This document shows positions 7,644 to 15,119 of a DNA stretch of 19,017 nucleotides, piece after piece (position 1 is the stretch's first letter; every line of letters starts with the position of its first letter). The position numbers were made by a program, and so were the translations under genes. Source of the stretch: Bacteriovoracaceae bacterium UBA4096 (lineage in GTDB: Bacteria > Bdellovibrionota > Bacteriovoracia > Bacteriovoracales > Bacteriovoracaceae); the NCBI GenBank assembly GCA_002381945.1, contig DFXY01000002.1, positions 81,021-100,037 of the forward strand. The letters are read 5' to 3'. The notes beneath the pieces were generated by a model. The model made no database searches. It saw nothing but the letters and a program-made list of their open reading frames with translations, and had not been told where the DNA came from.

Positions 7644-8588
7644 ATGCGAGATCAATTTTTTTACGGTCACGGAAAGCTTTTATTGTCAGGCGAATACTTC
7701 GTTTTAGAAGGTGCCGAGGCACTGGCCTTGCCCACTACCGTAGGCCAGAGTATGAAGGTTAAGTACCGTCACTCCTATCAGCCGACACTTAACTGGAAAA
7801 GTATTGATCACACTGGAAAAGTTTGGTTTGAAGGGGACTTTGAATTCTGGCATTTTAAACCAATCCGTCCTCAGGGAAATATTACTGAAAAATTTATTCA
7901 GGATGCACTCTGTGCTGTTAGACTTCAAAATCCACACTTCCTTCGGGATGAAATGGATGTCTTCGTGGAAACCAAGATTGAATTTCCACTCGAGTGGGGT
8001 TTAGGTTCAAGTTCAAGTTTTATGTATAACGTTGCCCAATGGGCCTACGTGAGTCCATTTGAGCTTTTAAAAAGAACGATTGGTGGTTCCGGATACGATC
8101 TAGCTTGCGCTCAGGCGATGGGCCCTATCCTATATAAAAAGTATGAAGGAAAACCTCAGTGGGAAGCGGCCGCATTCAATCCGGTTTTCAAAGATCAGCT
8201 TTTCTTTGTTTATCTCGGTCATAAACAGAATTCAGAACAGGAAGTGATTAAATTCTCAGATATGCAGATTGAGAATAAAGGACAGATCATTTCTGAACTC
8301 TCTCAACTCACCCGTGAGATGTTACATGCCCATGACTTGGTGACATTTAATAAAATCATTAAAACTCATGAAGAGATTATTGCCAAAGCTCTTAACTACG
8401 AAAAAGTGAAAGATCTTCTTTTTAAAGATTTCTGGGGAGAAGTAAAATCTCTCGGGGCCTGGGGTGGGGATTTTGCCCTGGTTACATCTGACCGTTCACA
8501 CACTGAAACCCGGGAATATTTTGAGAATCGAGGTTTTACAACCGTTATTCCTTATACTGAAATCGTAAGATCGGAATCCCTTCAATGA
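7644..8588 (+). CDS. GYDIA-family GHMP kinase, probable phosphomevalonate kinase
   Basis: A 314-residue GHMP-superfamily kinase. Motif 1 is GHGKLLLSGEY at 8-18 (Lys11), motif 2, the ATP-binding loop, is WGLGSSSS at 118-125, and motif 3 is LGAWGGDFALV at 270-280. GGSGYDLACA at 147-156, followed by PILY, matches the family named GYDIA, known mainly from Bacteroidetes; Asp152 is probably the catalytic base position. It lies between HMG-CoA reductase and the decarboxylase. The mevalonate route needs two kinases; the gene at 9625 fits mevalonate kinase, so this one is the candidate for phosphomevalonate kinase. That assignment is inference from context; reversed roles are possible. AAAGGTAGG precedes the start; the stop overlaps the next gene by four bases. 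Confidence 0.8.
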   Translation: MRDQFFYGHGKLLLSGEYFVLEGAEALALPTTVGQSMKVKYRHSYQPTLNWKSIDHTGKVWFEGDFEFWHFKPIRPQGNITEKFIQDALCAVRLQNPHFLRDEMDVFVETKIEFPLEWGLGSSSSFMYNVAQWAYVSPFELLKRTIGGSGYDLACAQAMGPILYKKYEGKPQWEAAAFNPVFKDQLFFVYLGHKQNSEQEVIKFSDMQIENKGQIISELSQLTREMLHAHDLVTFNKIIKTHEEIIAKALNYEKVKDLLFKDFWGEVKSLGAWGGDFALVTSDRSHTETREYFENRGFTTVIPYTEIVRSESLQ

Positions 8589-9631
8589 GTTTACTTGCCC
8601 CTTTTAAAGATTGTATCCCAAATGACTTTGAGACAACCTGGCGATCGCCCTCAAACATCGCTTTTGTAAAGTACTGGGGGAAGAAAGGTCATCAAATTCC
8701 GGCCAATCCATCTCTTTCAATGACTCTTAAAGAATGTTTTACGGAAACGAAAGTTTCTTTTAAACAAAATGGCGAGCTTACTGTGGAACTCTTCCTAGAT
8801 GGTCATCAGGAAGGCAGGTTCGCTGGGAAGATTAAAACTTATCTTGAGAGTTTGCAGTGTGATTTACCTTGGTTAAAAAATCTGGGTGTGACAATTCATA
8901 CTAAAAATACATTTCCTCATGGTACGGGAATCGCCTCTTCCGCTTCAGGGATGTCGGCCTTTGCCCTTTGTCTGACAGATTATTTACATCATCTGGGACA
9001 AGAAGATCTGGGGGAACTATTTAGTAAGCGGGCCAGCTGTCTTGCAAGGCTTGCTAGTGGAAGCGCATGTCGCTCTATTTATGGTGGCTTCACAACTTGG
9101 GGTGAGAGTGAGTTGCCTGAATCTTCGGATAAGTATGCGACCCCTTTTAGTGTACATCCGGATTTTGCTCACTTAAAAGATTCTGTCCTTATTATAAGTG
9201 CTGAAGAAAAGACTGTTTCCAGTCGTGCCGGCCATGACCGTATGATAGAACATGCATTTGCTGAAGCTCGTTTTGTTCAGGCCAAAAAGAATTTTTCTTT
9301 GATGGTAAGTGCGTTAAAGTCGGGTGATGCTGATGAGATGGGCCGCATTTTGGAAAGTGAAGCTTTAAGTCTTCATGCCATGATGATGACCTCTCCTAAT
9401 GCTTACACTCTTCTTCGTCCCAATACACTGGCAGCGATGGAAATGATCTGGGCCTTCAGACGTGAGACACAGCTTCCCTTGTACTTCACTCTAGATGCTG
9501 GACCTAATCTGCATTTAATTTATCCGGAAGTCTTTCAGCATAAAATTAAAACTTTCATTTCTCATGAGCTATCACCTCTGACTCAAAGAATAATTGAAGA
9601 TGAAAGAGGCGAAGGTGCTGTTAAATGTTAA
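8585..9631 (+). CDS. mvaD: diphosphomevalonate decarboxylase
   Basis: A 348-residue GHMP-fold decarboxylase converting mevalonate 5-diphosphate and ATP to IPP, CO2, ADP and phosphate. Seen: SPSNIAFVKYWGKK at 21-34, NPSLSMTL at 41-48, the ATP loop FPHGTGIASSASG at 110-122, ASGSACRSIYGGF at 157-169, SSRAGH at 212-217 and FTLDAGPN at 301-308. The residues matching the yeast Lys18, Arg158 and Asp302 triad are Lys29, Arg163 and Asp304, all kept, which argues for a true decarboxylase and against a diverged kinase-only homologue. Sequence style is that of the Bacteroidetes-type enzymes. Translation overlaps the gene before by four bases and the gene after by seven. Confidence 0.93.
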   Translation: MSLLAPFKDCIPNDFETTWRSPSNIAFVKYWGKKGHQIPANPSLSMTLKECFTETKVSFKQNGELTVELFLDGHQEGRFAGKIKTYLESLQCDLPWLKNLGVTIHTKNTFPHGTGIASSASGMSAFALCLTDYLHHLGQEDLGELFSKRASCLARLASGSACRSIYGGFTTWGESELPESSDKYATPFSVHPDFAHLKDSVLIISAEEKTVSSRAGHDRMIEHAFAEARFVQAKKNFSLMVSALKSGDADEMGRILESEALSLHAMMMTSPNAYTLLRPNTLAAMEMIWAFRRETQLPLYFTLDAGPNLHLIYPEVFQHKIKTFISHELSPLTQRIIEDERGEGAVKC

Positions 9632-10497
9632 AGACATTTCCGGCCAAGGTTTTACTCCTTGGAGAATATACCATCCTGAATGGGTCTAAAGCGCTAGCAC
9701 TTCCTTACCATCAAATGCAGGGGCAATGGTCTTTTCATGACAATGGAACAGAGGAGCGAGAAAATTCTCGCAAGAGCCTTTTCGCCTTCATGGAAAAATC
9801 AGGCGTTCGGACGGTTGATCTGGGGTTAATGAAAAAAGATTTGGAGAGGGGAATGTGGTTTGATTCTCCAATTCCCCATGGCTTTGGTCTAGGTAGCTCT
9901 GGGGCGGTTATTGCTGCCATCTATGACCGTTTTGGAAAACCAACTGGTGATTTGGCCGAAGATGCCAAGGCACTGGCAAGGTTAGAGGATTTTTTTCATG
10001 GCTCTAGCTCGGGGCTAGATCCCTTAGTGAGTCATGTCCAAAAACCACTTCTGATTCATAGTTTTAGTGAGGTTGAAGTACTCACCGAAGGCCCAGAGCT
10101 TAAAGATTTTTTTCTGGTCAACACAGGTAAACCGCGTCAAACCGGTCCTCTTGTTAATATCTATCAGGAGAAAATGAAAGATCCACAGTTCAAGCAAGGC
10201 TGTGCTGATATTCTTTCGACTGAAGTCAATTTTGCTATCGACTCTGTTCTAAAAAATGATCCCGTAACTCTTTTTCATCATTTATGGCATATCTCTAAAT
10301 TTCAATGGGAATTTTTTCCTGAAATGATTCCTACTAAGGAGCGTGGGCTCTGGACAAGAGGACTTGAAACGGGGGACTATGTTTTAAAATTATGTGGTGC
10401 TGGTGGCGGAGGATTCATTCTTGGTCACAGCCATAAGTTTAGTCTTGATGAAATGCGCCAGATATTAAACACCCATGAACTAAGGGAACTAAAATGA
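9625..10497 (+). CDS. mevalonate kinase-type GHMP kinase
   Basis: A 290-residue GHMP kinase, compact for the family. Motif 1 is PAKVLLLGEYTIL at 6-18 (classical mevalonate kinases have PGKVILFGEHAVV; the His is Tyr here, as in short bacterial forms), motif 2 IPHGFGLGSSGA at 83-94, the catalytic-aspartate motif HGSSSGLDPL at 125-134 (Asp132), and motif 3 LCGAGGGGFILG at 256-267. The SG-x-D motif and intact glycine-rich motif 3 fit phosphorylation of mevalonate. With the GYDIA kinase two genes upstream it supplies the two phosphorylation steps. GAAGGTG lies nine bases before the start within the end of mvaD. The stop overlaps the glucoamylase start (ATGA). Confidence 0.82.
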   Translation: MLKTFPAKVLLLGEYTILNGSKALALPYHQMQGQWSFHDNGTEERENSRKSLFAFMEKSGVRTVDLGLMKKDLERGMWFDSPIPHGFGLGSSGAVIAAIYDRFGKPTGDLAEDAKALARLEDFFHGSSSGLDPLVSHVQKPLLIHSFSEVEVLTEGPELKDFFLVNTGKPRQTGPLVNIYQEKMKDPQFKQGCADILSTEVNFAIDSVLKNDPVTLFHHLWHISKFQWEFFPEMIPTKERGLWTRGLETGDYVLKLCGAGGGGFILGHSHKFSLDEMRQILNTHELRELK

Positions 10498-11720
10498 AAT
10501 TTTTAGCCGTACTTCTTCTTCTGCCATCAATTGCCATGGCCATCCCTTCCAAACAAGTGCAGTTCAAAAACAGCTTGAAGGTAGTCATTGATAACTCAAC
10601 TAAGCCGGACGTAAGACCAGGTATGGTTGTTGCCAGTCCTAGTCGATCTAATCCTGATTATTATTTTGATTGGGTTCGCGACACTGCCCTTACTTACCGG
10701 GCCTTGATTGATTACTACGAACTCAAAAAAGATCCAAAAATTAAGAAAATGATTTTTACCTGGATTGATGCTGAAGCTTATCGTCAGAATCAACCAACCT
10801 TCACTGGTCTTGGTGAGCCTAAATATTTCATAGATGGTTCAGGATATACCGGTGGATGGGGACGACCTCAAAATGATGGCCCAGCTCTTAGAGCGATTGC
10901 CATGATTAAGTTCGCTCGTCTTCTTTTGAAGGAAGGGAACCAGGACTATGTCCTAAAATTTCTCTATCACGGCGTTTTGCCTGCCGACTCAGTCATTAAA
11001 AAAGATCTGGAGTATACGGCCCATCATTGGAGAGAGCCGAGTTTTGACTTATGGGAAGAAGAAATGGGGATGCATTTCTATACCTTGTTAGCTCAATATA
11101 CCGCACTCCAAGAAGGGGAAAAACTAGCACGCGAATTAAGTGATAGCGCGGCTGCGGATTTTTATAAGAGTGAATCTCGCAAGATCGCTTCTATGCTGAA
11201 AAATGATTTCATGGATTCTGAAATCGGGATTAAAACAACTATTCACCGTGTGAATGGAGGTCTGGGCTATAAAAATTCGAATGTCGATGTGGCCCCGCTT
11301 TTAGCTCTTCTCCATAATTCTCCCTATCAGACTCTTTTCCCTTTTAAGAGTACGGCAGTAAAACGTTATGTAGAGACTTTAACTTCAACATTTAAAAATC
11401 TTTATTCAATTAATAAGGCTTTTCCGGATATGGGAGTTGCTATTGGCCGTTATCCTGAAGACCGCTATGATGGTTACGCTACTTCTGGAATTGGTAATCC
11501 TTGGTTCCTGGCCACTCTTGCACTTGGGGAATATCACTGTCAGGCCGGAGAGAAAGGCAAAACCCAAAAGCAGTTTGAACGTGCGCTATTTCATTCGGAT
11601 AGAAAAGGTGGCATGTCTGAACAGTTTAACCATATTACCGGTCACATGCAGGGTGCCTATGAGTTAACCTGGTCTCACAATGCATTCATGACGGCCATGA
11701 TGAGATGTAATCAAATCTAA
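10494..11720 (+). CDS. secreted GH15 glucoamylase
   Basis: A 408-residue glycoside hydrolase of family 15, which releases glucose from the non-reducing ends of starch, glycogen or maltodextrins by inversion. MKFLAVLLLLPSIAMA is a typical signal peptide with cleavage expected after residue 16, so it acts in the periplasm or outside. The (alpha/alpha)6 catalytic domain follows at once: DYYFDWVRDTALTYR at 55-69, GGWGRPQNDGPALRA at 120-134, FDLWEEEMG at 184-192 with Glu188 as proposed general acid, and GGMSEQ at 372-377 with Glu376 as proposed base, then LTWSHNAF at 391-398. No starch-binding module is present. It is translationally coupled to the mevalonate kinase (ATGA; AAGGGA six bases before the ATG), an unexpected partner for isoprenoid genes. 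A terminator follows within ten bases. Confidence 0.93.
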   Translation: MKFLAVLLLLPSIAMAIPSKQVQFKNSLKVVIDNSTKPDVRPGMVVASPSRSNPDYYFDWVRDTALTYRALIDYYELKKDPKIKKMIFTWIDAEAYRQNQPTFTGLGEPKYFIDGSGYTGGWGRPQNDGPALRAIAMIKFARLLLKEGNQDYVLKFLYHGVLPADSVIKKDLEYTAHHWREPSFDLWEEEMGMHFYTLLAQYTALQEGEKLARELSDSAAADFYKSESRKIASMLKNDFMDSEIGIKTTIHRVNGGLGYKNSNVDVAPLLALLHNSPYQTLFPFKSTAVKRYVETLTSTFKNLYSINKAFPDMGVAIGRYPEDRYDGYATSGIGNPWFLATLALGEYHCQAGEKGKTQKQFERALFHSDRKGGMSEQFNHITGHMQGAYELTWSHNAFMTAMMRCNQI

Positions 11721-11728
11721 TTTTAATC

Positions 11729-11756
11729 AAAAAGGCCCCAGAAATGGGGCCTTTTT
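11729..11756. terminator. bidirectional Rho-independent terminator
   Basis: A perfect 12-bp stem (AAAAAGGCCCCA with TGGGGCCTTTTT) closed by a GAAA tetraloop. It has a T-run on the right for the mevalonate/glucoamylase operon and, on the other strand, a T-run for the convergent operon ending with the crotonase gene. It begins 8 bases after the glucoamylase stop and ends 2 bases before the crotonase stop codon on the other strand. Confidence 0.95.
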
Positions 11757-11758
11757 GT

Positions 11759-12613
11759 TTAATGTTCTAAATTTTTTGTATCATCATTCTTAACTAATGA
11801 GAGTTTTACTGCATAGGACATGGATTTTGCCGGCATGAAGTTTAAGTCTTTTTGCTCAGGCTTTTTAGTTCTCCAGTCTTCTGAAACCATTGATGCCTTA
11901 GCAATTTTTCGATCCATGACAATCCCAGATTCAAATTGAGAGCGAAGTGTTTCAAAAAGTCCAAGTTTTGCCTGAATTCTCTGAACAGGTGCCTGAGCAG
12001 AAACTGAAGTTAAGAGTTCCTGGATCTTTTCTGTTCGATTTTTAGCTTCATAAGTCAGTGAGAGATAACCGGATTCCATTAGAGATGATGCTTCAATCGC
12101 CTTGCCTGAAAGCACCCATGAGCGGGCGAAAGCAGGCGAGATCAGAGTTGAAAGCATGCTCATGCCTCCAGCTGCCGGAACTAATCCATAGCTACAGTGA
12201 TTAAAAGCGACTTTGGTTTTTTTAGAAGCAATTCTGATATCGGCGCCAAGTGAAAATTCAGAGGCAAGAGTCTGTGACCCTTCGCCTAAATCTACGATGA
12301 CGGTTTGAGGAAGTTGCATCATCGCAAAGATAATTTTTTGCAGCTTCATATTAACTTTATCAAGTTGAGAGGCACTGGTTTTTGGAAGAGTTTCGAATTC
12401 CAATCCGGTAGAAAAATGCGGAGTAGAGGAGTCGATAAAAATGGAATTAATCTCGACCCGAGTTGTACACCATGCCAGTAAACTCTCAAGTTCAAATAAC
12501 ATCTCCAGACGAAAAGCATTATTCCAATCGGGACGGTTCAGTGTCACGAAAAGAGTGCGAGTGGTCTTCTCTAGACGAGTAGAGATGGTTGTGTAGTTAA
12601 AGAGAGTCTGCAT
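11759..12613 (-). CDS. crotonase-fold (enoyl-CoA hydratase/isomerase-like) protein with altered active-site loop
   Basis: A 284-residue crotonase-superfamily protein. LNRPDWNNAFRLEMLFEL at 25-42 is the N-terminal family signature, HFSTGLEF at 66-73 the first oxyanion-hole segment, and ASEFSLGADIRIASKKTKVAF at about 117-137 leads into FNHCSYGLVPAAGGM at 137-151. In normal hydratases the segment at 110-120 reads G-x-A-x-GGG-x-E; here it is GEGSQTLASEF, without the glycine run that forms the second oxyanion-hole contact, and only Glu119 may be kept. Catalysis is therefore doubtful and the acyl-CoA substrate unknown. AAGGA lies eight bases before the ATG. It is the last gene of the trxB unit, 133 bases after the DUF2914 gene, and may have its own promoter. 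Confidence 0.8.
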   Translation of the reverse strand: MQTLFNYTTISTRLEKTTRTLFVTLNRPDWNNAFRLEMLFELESLLAWCTTRVEINSIFIDSSTPHFSTGLEFETLPKTSASQLDKVNMKLQKIIFAMMQLPQTVIVDLGEGSQTLASEFSLGADIRIASKKTKVAFNHCSYGLVPAAGGMSMLSTLISPAFARSWVLSGKAIEASSLMESGYLSLTYEAKNRTEKIQELLTSVSAQAPVQRIQAKLGLFETLRSQFESGIVMDRKIAKASMVSEDWRTKKPEQKDLNFMPAKSMSYAVKLSLVKNDDTKNLEH

Positions 12614-12746
12614 GTCACCGTCCTTGGTTTCTTGCTAGGGTTAGTTGGGTCGACTTTCACCATTCCATGGCAAAGAATCAATCGCATGCTTATTTTTTCA
12701 AATTTTCAGGTGGAGTGTCAAAGGGGAAAAAAGTGGTCGGTTTTTG

Positions 12747-13841
12747 TCAGAAAACATCACTCTTAAAAGTTCTATCATCTGAGGTTGTATCGGCCTTAAT
12801 TTCGAGATTGATCCGGCCCACTTCGCGTCCATCGGAGGTCTCTACAATGACTCGCCAGTGCCCTAAGTTATAGTATTGTTTAGTGCCAAAGCCTCTAAAG
12901 CCTTCATCTCTGCCCCCAAGAATGCTTAAGGGGATGGTGTCTTCCAGAGTCCAACCTTTAGTTTCATCATCCCGGTACCATTTTAAAAAGACTTGGTCGT
13001 TAAAACGTGCAGGAGAAAAGATGGCCAGGAGAACTGTGACTTTATCGCCGGATCTGGCCAAAAATTCTTGAGAACCCTTATCCCAAACTTTCCAGAAGGG
13101 ACGCAGATGTTTACCGATGTAATGACCATCCGTTTTTTCAACCGAGTAATAGACCCCGATTTTTTTAACTGCTACCGGGACTGGTGGAATGAGTGAAAAA
13201 TAATATCCTGCCAGAAAGAAAAGATGGATTCCCATGGCCGGTAACAGAACATGCTTCTTCAACTGCTCATTGGGCTTGAAATTAAATTTCCAGATTAAAA
13301 AGAGCACTAGGGCTGAACTTAAAAACCCCAGCCAAAAAGGCAAAGCACCTACATGTCCCATAAGGATAGGATAAAAGAAGGCAAAATAGGAGAGCATACA
13401 AATGCTGTAAAGGATGACTCGCACTGGGAGGCCAAGTTTTTGAATCTTGGGAATTTCATTCGCGAGCATAAGCCCTGCCAGCAGTATGATAAAAAAGAAG
13501 CTCGTTAGGGCAGAAGCTGAAGTGTAATAGAAGATGGTGTAGGCCGATAAAAGAGAACCAAAAAGAAAATGCACAACCAGATCATGGTATTGCCAGAACT
13601 TTTGCCCTTTCGGTGAAAGGTTCAGGGTTCCAATTTTCAATTTGATTTCACATACCAGGAGAGCACCTAGAATGATGAGATAAATGGCCTGCTGAATAAG
13701 ATTTAAAAGATCATCAATCCGACCCAGAGTCAGGACATCAAAGAGAAAACCCAGAGCAAAAACAATAATGGAGACCAGCACCTCATGGTGCTGGTAGAAC
13801 TCCAGAAATCTATTTTTAACATTGATAATGTGTTGGACCAC
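12747..13841 (-). CDS. polytopic membrane protein with C-terminal DUF2914 domain
   Basis: A 364-residue protein starting at a GTG placed directly after the trxB stop codon, with GAAGG seven bases before it. About seven hydrophobic segments (roughly 21-39, 49-66, 90-106, 109-127, 141-160, 166-186, 198-217) form the membrane half. The C-terminal part, about 225-350, is soluble and its end matches DUF2914: FLKWYRDDE at 285-293, GFGTKQYY at 317-324, GHWRVIVETSDGREVGRINL at 327-346. The same architecture occurs in other proteobacteria; its role is not known to me. The soluble domain is probably periplasmic, by inference from the likely segment count. Position after trxB suggests shared expression, not necessarily shared function. 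Confidence 0.8.
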   Translation of the reverse strand: MVQHIINVKNRFLEFYQHHEVLVSIIVFALGFLFDVLTLGRIDDLLNLIQQAIYLIILGALLVCEIKLKIGTLNLSPKGQKFWQYHDLVVHFLFGSLLSAYTIFYYTSASALTSFFFIILLAGLMLANEIPKIQKLGLPVRVILYSICMLSYFAFFYPILMGHVGALPFWLGFLSSALVLFLIWKFNFKPNEQLKKHVLLPAMGIHLFFLAGYYFSLIPPVPVAVKKIGVYYSVEKTDGHYIGKHLRPFWKVWDKGSQEFLARSGDKVTVLLAIFSPARFNDQVFLKWYRDDETKGWTLEDTIPLSILGGRDEGFRGFGTKQYYNLGHWRVIVETSDGREVGRINLEIKADTTSDDRTFKSDVF

Positions 13842-14765
13842 TTAATGGCCTTCGAGAAATCTCTCAGCTTTGATAGCGGCCTGACAGCCTGAACCTGCAG
13901 CGGTAATCGCCTGACGGTAATAAGAATCCTGAACATCGCCACAAGCAAAAACGCCGGGAATATTTGTATCAGGACCATTTTTGGTTTTAAGGAAACCATG
14001 GTCATCCACTTCTAGCTGACCTTTTAGGAAGGCAGTGTTTGGAGTGTGTCCAATGGCATAGAAAAGCCCATCAGTGACTCGCTCTTCTTTTTGACCAGTT
14101 TTGATATTCTCAACCACAACCCCACAAACACCGCCAGCATTGCTTTTGATTTCTGTGACAACTGAATCCCAAAGGAACTCAATCTTTGGATTGTTAAAAG
14201 CTCTCTCTTGCATTGGCTTTGAGGCACGAAGGCTGTCTTTTCTATGAACGACATAAACTTTTTTAGCGAATTTTGTAATGAAGGTAGCATCTTCCATAGC
14301 AGTGTCACCACCACCTACGATGTGAACGATCTTATCTCGGTAGAAAAATCCGTCACAGGTAGCACAAGTAGAAACACCGCGGCCGGTGAGTTCTTTCTCA
14401 TTCGGAAGTCCCAACCATTTGGCGGATGCACCTGTTGAAACGATTACTGTTTCGGCCAGGTAAGAGTGACCATTAGATGCAGTCACAGTAAAAGGACGTT
14501 TTGATAAATCAACATCTGTGCACATAACGGGAAGAAATTCTGCTCCGAAACGGGCCGCTTGTTTTTTCATGGTTCCCATTAATTCAGGGCCCATGACTCC
14601 ATTTTCAAAACCTGGAAAGTTTTCGACTTCAGTAGTGAGAGTCAATTGCCCACCGGGCTCATGACCTTCCATTACAAGTGGTTTTAAATCGGCGCGACCA
14701 GCATAAATAGCAGCAGTTAAACCGGCAGGGCCTGTTCCAATAATGATAACTTTACGAGTTTCCAC
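13842..14765 (-). CDS. trxB: thioredoxin reductase
   Basis: A 307-residue low-molecular-weight thioredoxin reductase, an FAD flavoprotein passing electrons from NADPH to thioredoxin. Seen: GTGPAG at 10-15 (FAD), EPGGQLT at 36-42, the redox-active CATC at 134-137, GGGDTAMEDA at 151-160 (NADPH), HRKDSLRAS at 174-182 with the arginines that select NADPH, and FACGDVQD at 273-280 (second FAD motif). Length and all motifs are standard. It starts at GTG with GAGG five bases upstream; the earlier small gene ends nine bases before. It is the second gene of a unit with the small unknown protein, DUF2914 protein and perhaps the crotonase. Confidence 0.97.
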   Translation of the reverse strand: METRKVIIIGTGPAGLTAAIYAGRADLKPLVMEGHEPGGQLTLTTEVENFPGFENGVMGPELMGTMKKQAARFGAEFLPVMCTDVDLSKRPFTVTASNGHSYLAETVIVSTGASAKWLGLPNEKELTGRGVSTCATCDGFFYRDKIVHIVGGGDTAMEDATFITKFAKKVYVVHRKDSLRASKPMQERAFNNPKIEFLWDSVVTEIKSNAGGVCGVVVENIKTGQKEERVTDGLFYAIGHTPNTAFLKGQLEVDDHGFLKTKNGPDTNIPGVFACGDVQDSYYRQAITAAGSGCQAAIKAERFLEGH

Positions 14766-14774
14766 AGTGGCCTC

Positions 14775-14978
14775 TTAATGTTTTTCTTCGTTAGTAGCAG
14801 GAATGCCAAGCTTCTTCTTGATGATGGCAGGACGATCATCCATATCCGGATTCATTTCATAGAATGCTTTCACGGTAAGAAGTTCTTTTGGATTTGGTGC
14901 TTTGGCAGTAGTTACAAACTGTTCACCTGTAAGTGAACATTCATAGTTATAAGTGATTTTTTCGCGTCTGCGTTTCAT
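14775..14978 (-). CDS. small conserved-looking protein, unknown function
   Basis: Sixty-seven residues beginning MKRRREKITYNYECSLTGEQ, with AAGGAAA a few bases before the ATG. It has a very basic start, a YNYECSLTGE-like strand pair with the sole cysteine (14), a middle NPKELLTVKAFYEMNPDMDD, and a charged end. No membrane segment or signal peptide is seen. It is the first gene behind a good promoter and is immediately followed by trxB, so it is very likely expressed. I do not recognise the family; the single cysteine rules out a thioredoxin or a four-cysteine zinc ribbon. Confidence 0.7.
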   Translation of the reverse strand: MKRRREKITYNYECSLTGEQFVTTAKAPNPKELLTVKAFYEMNPDMDDRPAIIKKKLGIPATNEEKH

Positions 14979-15006
14979 GAAATTTCCTTTTTGAACTGGT
15001 CCTTAG

Positions 15007-15035
15007 TTTATAGAATTTCTGCAACGCTTTATCAA
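15007..15035 (-). promoter_or_regulatory. sigma70-type promoter of the trxB unit
   Basis: On the minus strand TTGATA (15035-15030) and TATAAA (15012-15007) are separated by exactly 17 bases, each one mismatch from consensus. Transcription would start near 15000, about 20 bases before the ATG at 14978, leaving room for the AAGGAAA ribosome binding site. Confidence 0.75.
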
Positions 15036-15119
15036 GGACTTAAACTCTAAGAGTGGTCCTATGACATTGCTCGTAAATTGAGTGTTTTCATCACGTTGTT
15101 TCTTTGTCACAATAATTTC

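Noticed and set aside
8585..9631. Reading the decarboxylase as a phosphomevalonate decarboxylase of the alternative (archaeal-type) route
   Set aside because: The Lys29/Arg163/Asp304 triad of the classical diphosphate enzyme is intact and no isopentenyl phosphate kinase is present in the window.
12667..12873. Plus-strand open frame of 68 codons
   Set aside because: It lies mostly antisense to the end of the DUF2914 gene, has no ribosome binding site and no recognisable sequence; a shadow frame.
14024..14314. Minus-strand 96-codon frame inside trxB
   Set aside because: Same strand but different frame within a gene with all motifs intact; no sign of a frameshift.
14996..15060. TGGTCCT repeated at about 14997 and 15054 between the divergent units, considered as an operator pair
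   Set aside because: Only seven to eight bases match, spacing is not a simple helical multiple, and one copy lies downstream of the predicted -10; chance cannot be excluded.
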